Source of the DNA: Pictodentalium vernedei
Taxonomy: Eukaryota > Mollusca > Scaphopoda > Dentaliida > Dentaliidae
Length of the DNA stretch: 64,000 nucleotides
Reading direction: 5' to 3'
NCBI GenBank assembly: GCA_031216915.1
Contig: CM062297.1
Location: 532,912,971 to 532,976,970 of the forward strand
The translations under genes were made by a program, and so were the position numbers. The notes under the pieces are model-generated. The model saw only the letters and a list, made by a program, of their open reading frames with translations. It ran no database searches and was not told the origin of the DNA. This document shows positions 1 through 10,910 of the stretch, piece after piece; position 1 is the stretch's first letter, and each line of letters starts with the position of its first letter.

Positions 1-157
1 ACGCCTTAGTACACGGCGCCATCGTGCCCCATGTAGGCAACCGGGATAAAGTGCCTTGCCCAAGGATACAACGCGGGTCGTCCCGAACGGGGATCGAACT
101 CGGGACCTCTAGCATAGACGTTCAACAGTCTACCACAGAGCCGCAGCGCTCCCTCGG
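1..157 (-). mobile_element. SINE family C, tRNA-headed, 3' part beyond window edge
   Basis: Read on the minus strand this is a tRNA-like pol III head (A-box-like CTCTGTGGTAGA, B-box-like GAGTTCGATCCC) followed by the shared body CCTTGGGCAAGGCAC. It matches copies at 44213-44578 and 46696-46840. The body and tail run off the left edge, so copy length is unknown. Confidence 0.75.
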
Positions 158-352
158 AAAATTCGAATAGTGGAGAAGTTCTCAGAATCATACAAAGTGT
201 CTCCTCTTGAACCTTTCTATCATCGGGTCTCCTGTACAGGAGACCCAATGATAGAAGAAGAGTTCAAGAGGAGACACTTGGTCTATGTTCAGGAGACCCG
301 ATTATAGAAGAAGAGTTCAAGAGGACTGATTTTGAGAACTTCTCCGCGATTC
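155..352. repeat. Foldback repeat with three related arms
   Basis: Two nested inverted repeats are visible. The inner one joins about 196-238 to 241-282 around the centre TCCTGTACAGGA. The outer one joins AAAATTCGAA...GAGAAGTTCT (157-184) to AGAACTTCTCC...TTCGAATTTT (330-352). A third copy of the arm lies at 290-326. No coding function is visible. Confidence 0.6.
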
Positions 353-682
353 GAATTTTCCGAATCAGCGTAACTCGAATAGAATCGTATCGAATCATCG
401 AGACATTTTCAAATCGTATCGAATTTCGAAGTTTCGCTGGACCCAAGAGAGAGAAACTAAGCCAAACTTGATCTTTACCAATATATTTTACACTATAGTG
501 CCTCCACCTGAGAATCAGGGTTGGCGGGAGAGTTCACGTCTCACTTGCAGTCACCTGATGCTTGTATTTCTCTTTTGGGTGCCCGTAATTGCAATGGTAT
601 TTTTATTAGCAGGGAGAGGGTGCTTTACTTTTAAGATGTGACCGAAGATTTTCTCGTATGAATTGTCTCTTTTTTGCGGTCA

Positions 683-928
683 TTAACTCTTAACCCGCTG
701 AGTATTTTTTAAAAAAATCCATCAAATCTAGTCATGGCTGCTGTGAAGCAGCCAAGACTAGATTTGATTGAAAACTCAAGAGAATGTAACTTGAGAAATC
801 ACTGGACAAAATGTTGATACACTTCATGGGGCAAATTTGGTTGAAAATGCCAGAATGATATTTATTTTAGTGGCATAAGATTTTCTGTGCGGAGCTGGAA
901 TATCCGTCAGCGGCATGCAAGGAGTTAA
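683..928 (+). mobile_element. TTAA MITE family E, copy 1
   Basis: Bounded by TTAACTCTTAACCCG and GCATGCAAGGAGTTAA, giving inverted ends CTCYTW next to TTAA duplications. An internal hairpin pairs GTCATGGCTGC with GCAGCCAAGAC. It is homologous to the copy at 55462-55711, whose insertion into a SINE proves the ends. The TTAA target suggests piggyBac-type mobilisation; no transposase is present. Confidence 0.75.
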
Positions 929-1895
929 AGTCGGGAAAAGTGTACTTTGTTGACTCCATATTTAACAACGTGCGTTAGACCCAAACATAACTTTGTGTAT
1001 TATATTCAGACCATGCCCCTGACCGGAGAAACAATAAATTGGGAAAACGTGCTGGAAAAGAATACAGCATTGCATCTGATTCTTCGCACAATGGAAAGTT
1101 AGCACATGTCAAACTATTACGACATCCGCCGTTATTCGATCATAGTGATAATTATAATAACATGGGAAGCTTTCGTTGGTCTCTCATATTTGACAAGAAG
1201 AATATCAACTGATTGTCTTGGACTTCACGACGGCCAGATTTTGTCCATTTTGCGTCCAGGTGTATCTTTTCCTGAGAGCATAATTAGCTGTTCATTTCCG
1301 TGAATGCGGTACACCCGTTCAGCTATTGGTACACAGCCTTTAACACCTGTCAAGAGTGTGTCCTCCGTGTGTTTCGACCTGAAGGATAAACAAACCAACA
1401 CGCTGGTGAAAAATGAATAATTTTATTAGTTATTACTGACACACATCTTTTGAATATTTCGTGATTTCAATGAAGGGATCTTTAATAACTCACGGATTCA
1501 TTCGGAAAGATAGAATTCACCACTTCGTGATTTCAGTCAGTTGCAAGGTAGGTAACAAAAAACTGTAAAATTTTCCATCTGCTTCTTTTGGTGTGGAATT
1601 TGTCAAATATTGTCGACCTAGAATTGTTCCCGATGATCCTGAGGATCGTAAGAGACGCATAGGCATTGTCCCTTCATTTACGGGTACCCATTTTCATTGA
1701 TGCATGTCAGTGATCATCTCAATTCGAATGACTTGTTGGTCAAACAATTAATTCGTCACAAACTCAACCAGTTTCAGTGGCAGCAGAAATAAGTTGTGTG
1801 GCAACCACACGAACATTTCTAGCCCATATTTCCGTTTTTATTAGTAATTACAACCACTGACTTAAACTCCCGGGAAGCAAATGCACACTCTGGAA
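929..1895. other. No gene or repeat recognised
   Basis: AT-rich sequence. The short open frame at 1106-1303 has no recognisable domain or splice context. I see nothing I can support here. Confidence 0.5.
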
Positions 1896-2013
1896 GCAGA
1901 TGGGTTAAAAATCAACCAAAATCAACTGGATTGAGTGAATATGAACCCATTTGTGTTCATATTCTCTCAACCCTGTTAATTTTGGGTTAATTTTTAATCC
2001 CACTGATTTTTAA
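1896..2013. repeat. Palindromic repeat family I, decayed copy
   Basis: GGGTTAAAAATCAACC...GAACCCATTTGTGTTCATATTC and its imperfect reverse complement form a foldback of about 115 bp. It matches the near-perfect palindrome at 45081-45194 and a half copy at 16712-16790. Confidence 0.65.
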
Positions 2014-2705
2014 TGCTGAGACCTTCCCAAGAACCGATGTGTTGGAATTATCAGCAGATAAAAAAATGTATCACAAAAATCCCTTGCGGCCATCTTATAA
2101 CTTGTTTTAGCTGGTACTGTAGTTTGTCCCTGAATTTTCCAAAAGGATGACCTAAAAAATCAAAATGAAAAGATGAACACTAACAAAGGTCGCATTTGCT
2201 AAACTTACCAAATTTATATTTTTCAGGCTGCATGACAGTGGAAACTTCTGTCATGTACGCATGTGCGGACTGTCCCCCCCCCCCCCCCCCCAAAGCGACC
2301 ACGGAAATGTTATGGCAGATCAGCCCACTTCCAATCCCAGGCCATTTCTCATCCTCAACTTTGGGCAGACCCACCCTCACAGTGGGCCAGTTTGCCCGAT
2401 TTCGAATTGCAATCGGCACAGTGTTAGGTTCAGAGCGGCCCCATTCCCTGTGTCACCGGTCCAAAAAGGAACTGGAGATTCCTAGAACCAAATAATTAGA
2501 TCCCCAGCTTTCCCTTAATGACTTAGTGGTGGCAAGTCGTGCCGTCAAGTTGTCCCTATTTTCTTTTTGACTGGGGCACTGTCCCGTCGGAGAATGTCCC
2601 TACCGGCAACTCCGCTACTGCATATATGTTCCCACCCCTCCCCCCCACCCCTCCCATCGTTCCGTCTTGAGGAGCCAGAATTTGTCTTTAAGTCAGGGAC
2701 ATTGC
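2014..2705. other. Unassigned stretch with a 19-C run
   Basis: A run of 19 C lies at 2274-2292. Overlapping open frames on both strands around it (2180-2495) look like products of the C run and resemble no known protein. Confidence 0.5.
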
Positions 2706-3015
2706 GAAGATGACCGATTGGAGGAGGTGTAAATCCAGTTTGTCCCGACTGTCAAGATTCGGAACCCGACTGAAGAAATATTCCAACTGCATCAAGGCAA
2801 TTTTGATTTATTTATTCGCCAGTCCCCTAAACAGATACAAAACTGACAAATGTGTGTAAATCTGCAATATCCAAATTTACAATAATAAAACATACATAAC
2901 CAGAAAAAATGAAATTGATAAATGAATACTGGCAGGGAAAGGCACAGCCAGATTGGCTGTCTTCCTGTCTTTCCCAAAGAGGAATGCCTTGATAATATAG
3001 TTGGAATATTTGTCA
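2706..3015. repeat. Dispersed repeat U with foldback ends
   Basis: The left part (CGATTGGAGGAGGTGTAAA, TTTGTCCCGACTGT) recurs in reverse orientation at 54800-54935. The ends pair as TTCCAACTGCATCAAGGCA (about 2780) with TGCCTTGATAATATAGTTGG (about 2986-3005). The type of element is unknown. Confidence 0.5.
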
Positions 3016-3549
3016 ATTGGGATTATAATTTAACAAGACTCTGGTAATGTGGATAAATGTAATCGTGATGCACGGACATCCCAACTCCTATTTAATTTGC
3101 ACATATCGTACTCAAAACTGGTCATGCTGGGACCCCAACATCCCCCATTCAACCCCACACCTTCTTTTGGTTGAGACCCACTGCGTGTGTCATCCAGGTA
3201 CAGGCTGTTTTTCACCTGCCTTTATAATGTACTAAATATACCAGCAAGCGCGACTCGATATCTAAGACCAATCGAGATGAAAATGTCCCGACCAGAAAAT
3301 TATTGTGAGTGGATGGGTAGGTGCTGGGTGTGTGTGGGGGGATGTCAAAAGTGGAGGGGCACGTGCCCCCCCCCCCCCCCCCGATTCAGCCGCCTGTGGA
3401 TGGAATAATTAGTAGTACAACAAGAAGAAAGTTTAGATCCTAGATTCCTTTGTTGACATTTCAATATCTGACAGCATCTTTTCTGAAGCTTTGATTGGGG
3501 GCTGTAGGAAGTTATGATAAAAGTTAGAATTATCAGCAAGGACATTTTT
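3016..3549. other. Unassigned stretch with a 17-C run
   Basis: A run of 17 C at 3366-3382 follows GGGGCACGTGCC, as at 41819-41832 where a C run follows GGCACGTGCG. No gene is recognised. Confidence 0.45.
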
Positions 3550-3799
3550 TTAACCTTTTACCTAACATGAAAAGCAGACGACACTTGAAAAAAAAATTCT
3601 TGAATAACTATTTTTTTCATTTTTTGTCTCAAAAACATAGGTTATGACCCCTCGTTGGGACGAGCTCGACGAGATCGTTCCAACGAGGGGTCAAAACCTA
3701 CGTTTTTGAGACAAAAAATGAAAAAATAATAAAAATTAATTGGCGATTTTTGAGAACAGCGCTGGCCGGTTTTGGCCGTTCCGTTGTGTAAAGGGTTAA
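3550..3799 (+). mobile_element. TTAA MITE family A, copy A1
   Basis: TTAA at both ends, inner ends TTTTACCTAAC and GTGTAAAGGG, and a central hairpin (GGTTATGACCCCTCGTTGG...CGAGCTCGACGAG...). About 250 bp, non-coding. Typical of the family: left arm GCAGACGACACTTG, right arm GCGCTGGCCGGTTTTGGCCG. Several substitutions show it is older than the 49309 and 61870 copies. Confidence 0.85.
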
Positions 3800-4492
3800 A
3801 AAAAATAAATTGTCCTCCATGCTGTAATCGTATACAGTGTGTTTTTCTGTTCACATCGTCATGTATGTTGACTGAATTCGTTTGAATGCTGCCTTCTGTA
3901 AAGGTGACGGGATTGTTTACTGTGAGCGTCAGTTCTACTGTTTTGATATAGTAGGAGAATTATTGTTTTCATTAAGTAGGAGCATTATGCGGGGAGGGGG
4001 GCTTTCTCTTCCTGTCATTTAGCTGTGCATTGTGGATGTCAATCGGTAAGTGAGCGGCCGTGTTGTGACGTCATTGTCTTGATGATGGGTGAGTGTCAGG
4101 TCAGTGCGCATGCCCCACAGACGGACCTTTGCAAGGACCGGACATGACAGGTAAGGGAAGCGGAAGGGAATGGGTGATGGAAGGGGGGTATTACTATAGC
4201 ATGAATGAAGGGTAGCAGGTAGTGCTATAGGGCCGTGAGGTCTCTAAATTGCATGTTCGAATGTTCCAGGGGTCCTGGTTGCGAAGAAAATCATTCTTCA
4301 ACTTGGAATAGATGCGATCTCAGCCTGCTAACAGTCTATATAATACAATACGTGACTTCATGCTTGAAAAACATAAATGTGCTAGTGCTTTATGCCTACA
4401 AAACACCTACAGCACACAATTACATCCAGTTATTGGGGGCTAAAGGTAGTGGTGGCGTGGGGAATTCTGTGGACTAGTGAGAGCTGGTGGGG
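3800..4492. other. No gene recognised
   Basis: Contains G-rich patches and an open frame (4235-4477) without recognisable similarity. Nothing supportable. Confidence 0.45.
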
Positions 4493-4607
4493 CTGATGTA
4501 GTCTGATCTGGGACTGATGTAGATTGATCTGGGATTGATGTAGACTGATCTGGGACTGATGTAGACTGATCTGGTACTGATGTAGACTGATCTGGGACTG
4601 ATGTGGA
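4493..4607. repeat. Minisatellite with 21-bp unit
   Basis: About five and a half diverged copies of a 21-bp unit close to CTGATGTAGACTGATCTGGG. The length is a multiple of three, so both strands stay open and produce false repetitive 'proteins' (minus-strand HQSQISL-like heptads at 4430-4685). Related decayed units appear again at 5760-5815. Confidence 0.85.
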
Positions 4608-4737
4608 CTCATGTAGCTTTTTGGGGACTCGTTCCTTGTCGATACAACCATAGCTCATGGTTTTGGGGCTCCAATATGGCTCCACTCACCTGTATGGCTA
4701 TAAGCTCCTGTATGGCTCATATAATTATGGTTCCTAG

Positions 4738-5457
4738 TTGAGATGGGTGGTATTTGAATTTTGAGTTTGGTTTCGGTTTCGGTATTTTGGGGGTATACCT
4801 CGGTATCGGCTCGGTATTCGTTATGTGACTTGATTGAGATATGTTGATAGTACCAAAGAGGAATTCACATTAGGAAAAACAGAATGAGTTGTTGTAGAAC
4901 CATTCTACCACAACGCCTTGAATGACACTGCCAGTGAGCTCAACAGTGGCATTCTTTTACGACCACAAATCATATCTACAGTAATTTTGTGACTTCTTCT
5001 AAACACACCTTAATGTTTAAAGACCAATTTCAGGCTATTGCGATCTCGGAGTATGTGCCCTGACCATGTCACTTTTAGTAGGTCCTGCTGACAATAGACA
5101 AAACGCCTGGGCAGTGATTTCTAGTCAGGTCTTGGCTGCCTTAAATGGCAGCCAAGACTTGACTAGAAATCACTGCTAAGCAATTGGACATGTACATGTT
5201 GAAGTCTAGTGGGAATCCAACACAGTTGTCCAGTCCATTGGGAGTTAACAAAGCCGAAAAAGAAAATCAGTCACAATCTTTCATGAAAATGAACTGTTCA
5301 ACTGTTATCAAGCCTCAACAGGGACTTATAAATAGCGAGTGTCGGAAAATTTGAAAATTCAGACGGTTTCGGTATTGAAAGATCGGTTCGGTTTGGTTTT
5401 TCGGTATCCCCGTGATATCGATATCGGTTCGGTATTTCGGTATATTGCCCATCTCTG
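4738..5457 (+). mobile_element. hAT-like non-autonomous element family F, copy 1
   Basis: Ends are TTGAGATGGG on the left and GCCCATCTCTG on the right, so the inverted repeat is near YAGAGATGGGCAATATACCG. Flanking 8-mers GTTCCTAG and GTACCTAG differ at one base, and 8-bp duplications are the hAT hallmark. A perfect hairpin at about 5117-5174 (AGTGATTTCTAGTCA...) sits inside. No transposase frame. It splits a decayed minisatellite region. Confidence 0.8.
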
Positions 5458-6890
5458 GTACCTAGGTCCTATATGGCCCTGGCACTTATGGCATGAGTGA
5501 TATTGATCCATCGCTGTTTAGAAATGGAATTATATAGTTGTGGTACATCCTCTCCTGATCCCCACTATCCTCAGGTAACCATCCTCGGATAAGTATCCTT
5601 CAATAATATATCACCGTGTATGTCACAAGTATCCTCAAATATCCGTATGTGCGTGGGTGCAACTGAACAATGTGTCTCAACAACGAAGAGCACATAGGTA
5701 TATACGGATATTTGCGGACTCAAGACAGTTGTGGTTTTTAGGGGACTATTGGAAAGTGACGTGGATTGATTTGGACTGGTGTGGACTGATCCGGAACTGA
5801 TCAGGACCGATTGGTCCTATCAGCATTGGCTCCTAGATCCTATGTGGCTCTTATATGATTATTAGCTCCTGTGTGGCCCTAGCGTTCGTCGCATGTGTGA
5901 TGCTGATCCATCGCTAATCAGAAGCGAAATGATGCAGTTGTTGGGTATCATTTATCATCCTCATATCCTCATGTGTGTATTTGGGGACTTTCGGAGACCG
6001 GTGGTTTGGGAACCAGTGGTTACATCAGGGACGGGTGGGATTTATAGACAGCCATGTGGACTGTCCCCTAGCCCATCTGAAAGCCTTTATGGATCAGCTA
6101 GGAGAGCAGATGATTTCATGGACTACAGTTTCGTCGATTTGGAGCCCCGAATAAATCCATCAGTGAGGTATAACTTATCATCTCTGCTATACTACTGCAA
6201 CCTTCCCTCGCCCATTACCATCCTCGTCGCTTACCCATTCCGCCCGAGCCCTGGTATGTTCAAGGCCTGTCCAATGTCCACCTGCTGCACATACACACCA
6301 ACACCCACCCATCACCATGACAATGACGCAACAACATGACCATTCATGCAACACCTGCAAGGCACTGCAACATCAGGTCACTTCAGGAAGGAAGGAGGGT
6401 CCGGTATAAAAAGCAAGCTTAACCTTAGCATACTACTCTCCACTACCCTCACCCATTCCCTTTCTCTTCTCTTACCCATTCCACTCATGAGCCCTGCCAT
6501 GTCCATAAAAAGAACTGGAATGAATGTGTATCAAAACGCTTTTGCAAAGCGTTGTAATTTTTTATTCACCTGCAAAAAATTCAATGTTTTGTGCGCTGCA
6601 GGCGCGCTTGGATGTGGTGAAGTCATTCAATCTCTTGCAACCTCTTTCTGGATATCAGTTTGGAACGCCGCGTCAGTGGGAAACTGCACAAGCTGCCGAG
6701 AATGGTCTGTTACTGCCTGGGAGGCAAAATTTTGCATATTTGGCACGCGAAGCCATTTGCCATAATGGTTATATGCAGCGATCGCCGCCGGTGTAAACGA
6801 CATTCTTCTTTCCCAACATTCCATTTCTCAATGTTAGTGATGTGTCTAGGGGTGGGTCGGAGGCACCCCTCGTAACCGTGTGGAGGGTTA
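5458..6890. repeat. Decayed local duplications, no convincing gene
   Basis: A segment at about 5461-5560 (GTGATATTGATCCATCGCT) recurs diverged at about 5855-5950 (GTGATGCTGATCCATCGCT). A second weak pair is at 6180-6290 and 6417-6510 (CTACCCTCACCCATTCC). The open frames at 5893-6339 and 6346-6765 cross these duplications and lack domains, so I do not call them genes. Confidence 0.5.
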
Positions 6891-7161
6891 CCCCCCCCCC
6901 CCCCCCCAGCCCCTCCTCCTTCGGGGAAATCGGCTAAATTCATCGGGGAGATAAAATTATGTAAACATCAGAAAGATAGAAGTAATACTCCCGGTGATCC
7001 GATATACACGTGCACGATAGGATTAACCCGATGGGCATATAATCACTGTGGCATAGGCAGGGTTCATTTCATTGCGAGAGTTCTATTTTAGTCTATTTTA
7101 ACTAGCCGACACACATCTAGTCTCTGTTGTAAGTTATATCGTGTTTATTGAATATGTTTCT
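6891..7161. other. C-run and unassigned sequence
   Basis: Seventeen C at 6891-6907, then AT-rich sequence with no feature I recognise. Confidence 0.4.
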
Positions 7162-7548
7162 TGTGGAACTAGGGTATCAAAAATACAGTTAAAACTAGAA
7201 GTCCTATCATGAAATGCGCACAAATAGCACGTCGATCTGCGCATTAATCCTAAGCGCAATTAAGCCTAGATAAGCTCACAGTTCGTGACAGGACTTAACT
7301 GTATGCGTCATGGCGAATCGCCGTGTCACCTGTTTTTGATACCCCTGTTCCACATGTCACAATTTTTATTTTTTTCTATTTTTTTGCGTTCGGTTTTGAC
7401 TCTCTCGAAGTCTCTTGAGTAGCGGATGTTGCGAATCCCCATGACACCTGTTTTTGATACCCTAGTTCCACAAGCCACAATTTGTTTTTGGTTTTTTTGC
7501 GTTTCAATTTGACTCTCTCAAAGACTCTAGAGTTACGGGTGTTGTGAT
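7162..7548. mobile_element. MITE-like element with 22-bp inverted ends and internal duplication
   Basis: TGTGGAACTAGGGTATCAAA at 7162 is exactly repeated in reverse complement ending at 7472. A third, slightly changed end stops at 7354. The stretch at about 7313-7430 is duplicated directly at about 7433-7548 (GACTCTCTCGAAGTCT / GACTCTCTCAAAGACT). This suggests a tandem duplication that carried one end with it. Superfamily not assigned. Confidence 0.6.
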
Positions 7549-8051
7549 TTTTTCCTAATTGGAACCATGGGACCCTCTAGCCGTATCGGGGAAATCCTGG
7601 TCCCACCACTGGCTGTGCCGATGTAGCTTATATATGCATGTACATCAATTGGGAACCCTGTGCGAAATTTGTAACGCCCTATATGAAGGATGAATGTGTC
7701 TCGAACTTCTTACTGGTATGGTTGTCTGCAGTTGTCGAATCAGCCCTTACATGGAAACAAAGCAGTACATGTCATGTGTTAAATCGAACCGCTTGCCATC
7801 CTATACAATAAAAACAGAAGCCTCCTAATAAGGTATTATGTCGACCGATTCCTGATAGTTTAGTGTCACTTTAAGGTGCTAAAAAGTAAGGTAAATTTGT
7901 TTCCTTCGAAATTCCCACCTCTGGTATTTCATAAATTCAAATTAAATATACAGAAATTATACATCAAAATGAAGGTAATGACGCAAATAACACGAAAAAT
8001 ATGCAGAGTTGACAGTAGTAATGGAAGTCTGCTACCGTATTCGTATCGGAA

Positions 8052-8620
8052 CTGATAATAAAATAATATTTCCAGAGATCAACTCGTGGCCAAATATGCT
8101 TCAGGAATCCAAGAACAAAATGCTAAGCATTCAAAATACTTTAAGATGCAGCGACGGGCCTGCATTTGGAGAAAGGACAAAGGACAACACTGTCTACATT
8201 TTTTTGACTGATTTGACTGATGGGTCCATGGCCGACGAACATGCTCATATCATGCGATATAACGAATTTTCATCGAAAAACAATCTTGTAATTCTGAGAC
8301 ATTCAAACAGGTGTCATGATACCTTGCAAGTAATCTGGCAACTATGCAGCCTCCATATAATAATAGTGTGTAGTATGAAGGCGAACTTTCTCATTATTTG
8401 ATTTTAGACGGCATTGTATGTCGATGCTTTTTTCGCCACCCCCATCCCATAAGCCACCCCACCACCACGCCCACCCCATCCACCCACCCACCCACCCGAC
8501 CCCCACCACGCATCTCTGTATCTGCGTTGTGAAGAATTTGGATTTCTAGCTTTGTTCATGGATATCTGAAGCACATTTGACCACGAGTTGTTCTCCTGAA
8601 ATATTTTATTATCCGTTGTC
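8052..8620. repeat. Inverted repeat of about 75-bp arms
   Basis: GATAATAAAATAATATTTCC...ATGCTTCAGG (8052-8108) pairs with its diverged reverse complement at about 8541-8620. The open frames in the two arms therefore give similar peptides (TDNKIIFPEINSWPN and TDNKIFQENNSWSN), which reflects the repeat and not a gene. The loop contains a C-rich tract (8432-8510). Confidence 0.55.
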
Positions 8621-8914
8621 AACTGATAACAAGGTGATGGCAGTTATTTATACCTCTGCTATCTGCTACTGCCCTCTTTTGTGAGTGATATTTATAGCAA
8701 GAAGTGGATGCAAAGGTCCAGCACTTGATTGATATGCTAGGCCCTGAACCATTGATAGATAAGTGGCGTTGTATTCTCCCCGGAATCCCCACGGAGCCAG
8801 TGATTATACAAATACTGACTCGTGGATTTAGTTGGCATGCCAGCTGATACCAGTCTACAATATGGTATTGGTAACACATGCCTGGTAAAGGTCTCCAGTG
8901 CAGAATAAATCCAC

Positions 8915-9476
8915 AGTCATCGTATGGACTTTAATTTCTGTATACCTCTGTTATTCCATATTAATGCTTGAGTAAGACATTTAATCTCGATTGTCCTCAT
9001 CGGGGTACGGTTGTGCTGCGTATTAAGGCGTACTGCACGCCAGTGGTGCACTTGCTTTAAACCGCTGCTAAAACTACTTGTGTAAAATTCGTAAGTTGGC
9101 AAGTCTGACAATTGCTCACCATTGCTAGGTGGTTCTCTTCGAGTACTCAGGCTTCCTTCAATCGTAAAACGTAAAAGCGTCCGACATGATGTGATCTTGG
9201 ATGTTAACCCTTCACCTAACATGGAAAGCAGACGACACTTGCAAAAATAATTCTTGAATAACTAATTTTTTTCATTTTTTGTCTCAAAAACATAGGTTAT
9301 GACCCCTCGTTGGAACGAGCTCGACGAGCTCGTTCCAACGAGGGGTCATAACCTATGTTTTTGAGACAAAAAATGAAAAAAATAATGAAAATTAATAGGC
9401 GATTTTTGAGAATAGCGCTGGCCGGTTTTGGCCGTTACGTTGGGTAAAGGGTTAACAGTGTCGTTAATGTCCAAAA
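8915..9476 (+). mobile_element. SINE family C, old copy split by a TTAA MITE
   Basis: The body (TTAATCTCGATTGTCC, ACTGCACGCCAGTGGTGCAC, CTGACAATTGCTCACC) reaches the usual 3' segment at GTGATCTTGGATG. It is then interrupted by MITE A2 (9204-9455) and resumes with CAGTGTCGTTAATGTCC. Removing the MITE and one TTAA restores the family order, so the MITE is younger than the SINE. Confidence 0.75.
9204..9455 (+). mobile_element. TTAA MITE family A, copy A2
   Basis: TTAACCCTTCACCTAACATG at the left and TTGGGTAAAGGGTTAA at the right. The central palindrome is intact (CGAGCTCGACGAGCTCG). Inserted in the 3' part of a SINE. Confidence 0.9.
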
Positions 9477-9589
9477 ACCGAACAGACTCATTGGAAAGAA
9501 GCTTGACGATGCAGAGGTCACACCACAAGTCCGCGCCACTGGGCCAAGGGGGACGTTAATATAAGTTGCTTAGTCAATCCTAGTGGAAT

Positions 9590-10454
9590 TAGAGATGGGC
9601 AATATACCGGAAAACCGAACGATGCCGATATCATGGGCATACCGAAAACACCGAACCGAACTAATCATACCGAAACTGTATGAATTTTCAATTTTCCCTC
9701 CATTCACTATTTATTAGGCCCTGTTGAGGCTTGATAGCAGCTGAATGGTTCATTTTGACGAAAGAAGTGGCGGATTTGCTTTTCAGTTTTGTTAACCCTC
9801 AGGAGCGCGGCTTTGCAATGATTTCTAGCCAAATCGTGTCTGCCTTAACCCTTTACATAACGAATCGGCCGCATCCGACCGCGTGATATGCAAATTCAAC
9901 AGTTGAAAAAATATTATTTTTCAAAAATTTCAACAAAACCATATCATGTGACCCCTCGTTGGAACGAGCTCGTCGAGAGCTCGTTCCATCGAAGGGTCAC
10001 ATGATATGGTTTAGTTGAAATGTTTTGAAAAATTAAAAAAAAATGATATTTAAAATAATAAATTTTGATATCGTCTGCGTTGGGTAAAGGGTTAACAGGA
10101 AGCTAAGACTTGTCTAGTTCTTCGTCTATTATCAGTAGGACCTCTTGAAGATGGCTTGGTCAGGACCTCTTGAAGATGGAATGGTTTAGAACAAGTCACA
10201 AAATTACTGCATATATGATTTGTTTTCGTAACAGAATGCCACGGTTGAGCTTCCTGGCAGTGGTATTTGTGGCGCTGTGGTTGAATGATACAAGAACAGC
10301 TTATTCTGTATGTTCCTGATGTCAATTCCCCTTTGGTACTATCAGCAAATCTCAGTCAAGTCAGATACCCAATACCGAATCGATACCGAGGTATGGCTCC
10401 TCAAAAATACCGAAACCGATAACGAACTCAAAACTCCAATACCGCCCGTCTCCA
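9590..10454 (-). mobile_element. hAT-like element family F, copy 2, carrying MITE B1
   Basis: Left end TAGAGATGGGCAATATACC, right end reading outward TGGAGACGGGCGGTATT, flanked by perfect 8-bp duplications AGTGGAAT (9582-9589 and 10455-10462). It is homologous to 4738-5457 in the opposite orientation. TTAA MITE B1 (9845-10095) lies in its hairpin region. The open frame at 10310-10660 is part of this element, not a gene. Confidence 0.85.
9845..10095 (+). mobile_element. TTAA MITE family B, copy B1
   Basis: TTAACCCTTTACATAACG and TTGGGTAAAGGGTTAA ends like family A, but different arms (GGCCGCATCCGACC, GATATCGTCTGCG, ACCATATCATGTGACC). The hairpin centre (GGAACGAGCTCG) is shared with family A, so A and B probably used the same transposase. 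Nested in hAT-F copy 2. Confidence 0.85.
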
Positions 10455-10910
10455 AGTGGAATACTAAAATCCGGCAACAAATGAGTCAGATAAGATTGTT
10501 CGAGTTTCTGTTCCACTTTAAGAGACAAATTGGTAGTAAGTATAAGGGAGTTTATTATATTTCTACAGCTTTTTCCTTTGTAAATAAAAAACATATCCTA
10601 CTCCCACGACCTCGAAAGTGTTATTCAACTCCTACGGCGATATCCAACTCCCAGTCATGACGGACTACTTTTCCTGTCATTGACGTCAGCATGTTGGATT
10701 ATTCCCCTTACGGCAAGTTACACTGTTGCGAGTTTACGTCTGCTTTGTATACATACCGAGTGGTTCAGAAATGGCTGCATTTGCATCGAATGTAAAACTT
10801 CTAGATACGATAGATGATTATTTCATCCTTATTCCACTGTTATTGGAGCAACCGATAGTGACATTATTTCTTCAACAGAGGGCGCGTCAGTGGAATTTGG
10901 TCGATTCGAA

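Noticed and set aside
3641-3706. Evenly recurring GACCCCTC...GAGCTCG palindromes that could look like CRISPR repeats
   Set aside because: They are centres of dispersed TTAA MITEs with unrelated spacing; the window is animal-like DNA.
4430-4685. Repetitive peptide frames (HQSQISL-type heptads)
   Set aside because: Produced by the 21-bp minisatellite, whose unit length keeps all frames open.
5893-6339. 148-codon open frame
   Set aside because: It crosses diverged local duplications, has no domain or splice context, and composition follows the repeats.
6346-6765. 139-codon open frame
   Set aside because: No recognisable motif; overlaps other frames of similar length on both strands.
8009-8401. 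130-codon open frame with a similar peptide on the other strand at 8404-8622
   Set aside because: The similarity comes from the inverted repeat 8052-8620, not from two related genes.
10310-10660. 116-codon open frame
   Set aside because: Its first part lies in the hAT-like element 9590-10454 and no transposase motif is present.
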